Shown in pieces: positions 5,568 through 7,777 of a stretch of DNA of 7,777 nucleotides. The notes beneath the pieces are model-generated. The model was not told where the DNA came from and made no database searches. It saw only the letters and a program-made list of their open reading frames with translations. The stretch covers positions 1 to 7,777 of the forward strand of contig JBOGJO010000075.1 in the NCBI GenBank assembly GCA_050747885.1, written 5' to 3'. This stretch comes from CAWEYG01 sp050747885. GTDB taxonomy: Bacteria; Acidobacteriota; Thermoanaerobaculia; UBA5066; DATFVB01. Position numbers and translations under genes: made by a program. Each line of letters begins with the position of its first letter. The first letter of the stretch is position 1.

Positions 5568-7777
5568 ACATCGCGGAACTGTTCATCAAGAGGCCGGTCA
5601 TGACGACGCTCGTCATGGTCGGAATTTTGCTGTTTGGGATCATGGGATACCGGCTGCTGCCCGTCTCCGACCTTCCGAACGTCGACTTCCCCACGATCCA
5701 GGTCTCCGCGAGTCTCCCGGGCGCCAACCCCGAGACGATGGCCTCGGCCATCGCCACGCCGCTCGAAAAGCAGTTCACGACGATCGCCGGCCTCGACAAC
5801 ATGAACTCGACGAGCTCGCAGGGCACGACCCAGATCACGCTCCAGTTCAACCTGAGCCGGAACCTCGACGGCGCCGCGCAGGATGTCCAGGCGATGATCG
5901 CGGCGGCGGCCGGCCAGCTCCCCCCCGAGATGCCGACTCCGCCCTCTTACCAGAAGGTCAATCCGGCGGACTCGCCGATCGTTTATCTGGCGCTGACATC
6001 CGCGACGCTTCCGCTCTCACAGCTCGACGAGTACGGCGAGACCTTCATGGCCCAGCGGATCTCCACGATCCCCGGTGTGGCCCAGGTGCTGGTGTACGGC
6101 CCTCAGAAATACGCGGTGCGAATTCAGCTCGATCCCAATGCGCTCGCGACGCGCGGCATCGGAATCGACGAAGTCGCCGATGCGGTCCGCAACGCGAATG
6201 TGAACCTCCCGACGGGGACCCTCTATGGGCCCTCGAGCGCGTTCACGGTCCAGGCAACCGGGCAGCTCAACGATGCGGCCGCATACCGGCCGATCCTCGT
6301 CAGCTACAAAAATGGAGCGCCCGTGCGCCTCGACCAGGTCGGCCGCGTGATCGACAGCGTCGAGGCGGACAAGTCCGCGGCGTGGTTCAACGGCGACCGG
6401 TCGATCTCGCTCGCGATCCAGCGGCAGCCGGGCACCAACACGGTCGAGGTCGCCGGCGCGATCCGGCGCCTCCTGCCGACCTTCGAAAAGGAGCTTCCCC
6501 CGGCGGCGAAGCTTCACGTCCTCTTCGACCGTTCCGTATCGATCCGGGCGTCGGTCGGCGATGTCAAATTCACCCTTTTCCTCACGCTCTGCCTCGTCGT
6601 GCTGGTGATCTTCGTGTTCCTGCGCAACGTGTCCGCCACGGTCATTCCGAGCCTCGCGCTGCCGCTCTCGATCGCCGGGACGTTCGCATTCATGTACCTG
6701 CTCGGCTACAGCATGGACAACCTGTCGTTGATGGCCCTCACGCTCTCGGTCGGGTTCGTCGTCGACGACGCAATCGTCATGCTCGAAAACATCGTCCGGC
6801 ACATGGAGATGGGCGAGACCGTGATGCAGGCGTCGCTGTCGGGCTCCAAGGAGATCGGGTTCACGATTCTGTCGATGACGATTTCTCTTGCTGCCGTATT
6901 CATCCCCGTTCTGTTCATGGGCGGGATCGTCGGCCGGCTGTTCCACGAGTTCGCGGTGACGATTGGCGTCGCGATCCTGCTGTCGGGGTTCATCTCCCTC
7001 TCGCTGACGCCGATGCTGTGCAGCCGCTTCCTCCGCCCCCACGAGAAGGAGGAAAAGCACGGCCGGGTCTATCAGGCGTCCGAGCGCGCGTTTGATGCGA
7101 TGCTCGGCTTCTACGAGCGCACGCTGAAGAGCGTTCTTCGTCACGGGCCCGCGACCCTGGTCTTCTCCCTCGTCATCCTCGCCGCGACTGTCTTTCTCTT
7201 CGTGAAGATCCCGAAGGGCTTCCTGCCGAGCGAGGACATGGGGCAGGTCTTCGGCTTCACCGAAGCGGCCCAGGGGATTTCCTTCCCGGCGATGAAAGCG
7301 CATCAGGTGGCCGTCGCGGACGTGATCCGGCGCGATCCGAACATCGAAAACCTTCTGTCGAGCTGCGGGCCGCGCGGACACATCAGCAACGGCAACCAGG
7401 GCATCGTGTTCGCGAAGCTGCAGGACCGCGGCAAGCGCAAGCTCTCGGTCGATGAGATCATTCAAGAGTTGCGTCCAAAGCTCGCCCGGATCCCCGGGAT
7501 CAGCGTCTACCTCCAGAACCCCCCACCGATCCGCATCGGCGGCAGTCTTTCGAAGAGCCAATATCAGTACACGCTCCAGGATCCCGACACGAACGAGCTC
7601 TACCGCTACGCTCCGGAGCTCGAAGCGAAGATGCGCGAGATCGCCGGGCTCCAGGACGTCACGAGCGATATGCAGCTCAAGAACCCGCAGATCAACATTC
7701 GGATCGACCGGGACAAGGCGGGTGCACTCGGGATCACGCCGCAGAAGATCGAGGATGCGCTGTACACCGCGTACGGC
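5564..7777 (+). CDS. RND efflux pump, HAE1 family, MdtB/MdtC-like; 3'-truncated by the window edge
   Basis: Inner-membrane, proton-driven trimeric exporter that takes hydrophobic or amphiphilic compounds from the periplasm and membrane and feeds the adaptor/channel. The frame is open from GTG at 5564 to the window end, 738 residues of an expected ~1030-1050. GAGG at 5553-5556 lies seven bases before the start. Seen in order: TM1 (about 9-31, after MNIAELFIKRPVMTT); the first porter domain; the TM2-6 block from about residue 336; TM4 with the proton-relay pair Asp401-Asp402 in GFVVDDAIVMLEN; TM7 at about 529-548; GFLPSEDMGQ at 552-561; and the start of the second porter domain (QYQYTLQDPD, INIRIDRDKAGALGITPQK). 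The Lys expected in TM10 lies outside the window. Loop sequences such as QGISFPAMKAH and IRIGGSLSKSQYQYTL resemble MdtB/MdtC rather than AcrB. MdtB and MdtC work as a mixed trimer in E. coli; whether a second RND gene follows cannot be seen. The drug-exporting HAE1 class is firm; substrates are unknown. Confidence 0.96.
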   Translation, partial: MNIAELFIKRPVMTTLVMVGILLFGIMGYRLLPVSDLPNVDFPTIQVSASLPGANPETMASAIATPLEKQFTTIAGLDNMNSTSSQGTTQITLQFNLSRNLDGAAQDVQAMIAAAAGQLPPEMPTPPSYQKVNPADSPIVYLALTSATLPLSQLDEYGETFMAQRISTIPGVAQVLVYGPQKYAVRIQLDPNALATRGIGIDEVADAVRNANVNLPTGTLYGPSSAFTVQATGQLNDAAAYRPILVSYKNGAPVRLDQVGRVIDSVEADKSAAWFNGDRSISLAIQRQPGTNTVEVAGAIRRLLPTFEKELPPAAKLHVLFDRSVSIRASVGDVKFTLFLTLCLVVLVIFVFLRNVSATVIPSLALPLSIAGTFAFMYLLGYSMDNLSLMALTLSVGFVVDDAIVMLENIVRHMEMGETVMQASLSGSKEIGFTILSMTISLAAVFIPVLFMGGIVGRLFHEFAVTIGVAILLSGFISLSLTPMLCSRFLRPHEKEEKHGRVYQASERAFDAMLGFYERTLKSVLRHGPATLVFSLVILAATVFLFVKIPKGFLPSEDMGQVFGFTEAAQGISFPAMKAHQVAVADVIRRDPNIENLLSSCGPRGHISNGNQGIVFAKLQDRGKRKLSVDEIIQELRPKLARIPGISVYLQNPPPIRIGGSLSKSQYQYTLQDPDTNELYRYAPELEAKMREIAGLQDVTSDMQLKNPQINIRIDRDKAGALGITPQKIEDALYTAYG

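Noticed and set aside
6017..7561. 514-codon open frame on the - strand inside the RND gene
   Set aside because: The + strand frame gives a full RND pump with TM4 Asp pair and porter motifs across this span. The antisense product is dominated by Arg, Asp, Glu and His with no recognisable fold, as expected for a shadow frame in high-GC DNA.
1..7777. Search for mobile elements, tRNA genes, CRISPR repeats, or toxin-antitoxin and defence modules
   Set aside because: No transposase, integrase, direct-repeat array, tRNA-like fold or unassigned gene-sized space was seen; coding sequence accounts for nearly all of the window.

Overview
The window is gene-dense, G+C-rich bacterial DNA (about two thirds G+C by eye) with strong G/C bias at third codon positions. 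Two of the six genes start at GTG and one at TTG. A tripartite efflux pump with an outer-membrane lipoprotein channel shows a diderm (Gram-negative) host. The phylum cannot be fixed from the sequence; a high-GC lineage such as Acidobacteriota or a deltaproteobacterial relative is a guess.

Layout. (1) Positions 1-1978, + strand: the 3' part of a pbpC-type gene (penicillin-binding protein 1C). It lacks the N-terminus but keeps most of the glycosyltransferase domain, the whole transpeptidase domain and the PBP1C-specific C-terminal domain. (2) 1982-2302, - strand: a small pterin-4a-carbinolamine dehydratase, convergent with pbpC and separated from it by three bases. (3) 2303-2401: a 99-bp divergent intergenic region, the only noticeably AT-richer stretch. 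It holds -10-like hexamers facing both ways and a perfect 8-2-8 inverted repeat just upstream of the next gene. (4) 2402-7777, + strand: an apparent operon of TetR-family regulator, lipoprotein outer-membrane factor, periplasmic adaptor (MdtA-like) and inner-membrane RND pump (MdtB/MdtC-like, running off the right edge). Each junction inside this operon is a 4-nt stop/start overlap (GTGA, ATGA, GTGA).

How the genes work together. The adaptor joins the proton-driven RND pump in the inner membrane to the lipid-anchored trimeric channel in the outer membrane, giving one envelope-spanning exporter of HAE1 type. The TetR-type regulator is the first gene of the operon rather than a divergent one. 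With the palindrome in its promoter and leader, the simplest model is a repressor that controls its own gene and the whole pump, released by a pump substrate. PBP1C and the dehydratase have no evident functional tie to the pump.

No stretch longer than about 100 bases lacks a gene. I saw no RNA genes, insertion sequences, CRISPR arrays or mobile-element remnants. This is an ordinary chromosomal region; its most distinctive points are the regulator-first, fully coupled operon and its operator-like palindrome. I found no evidence of an undescribed system.
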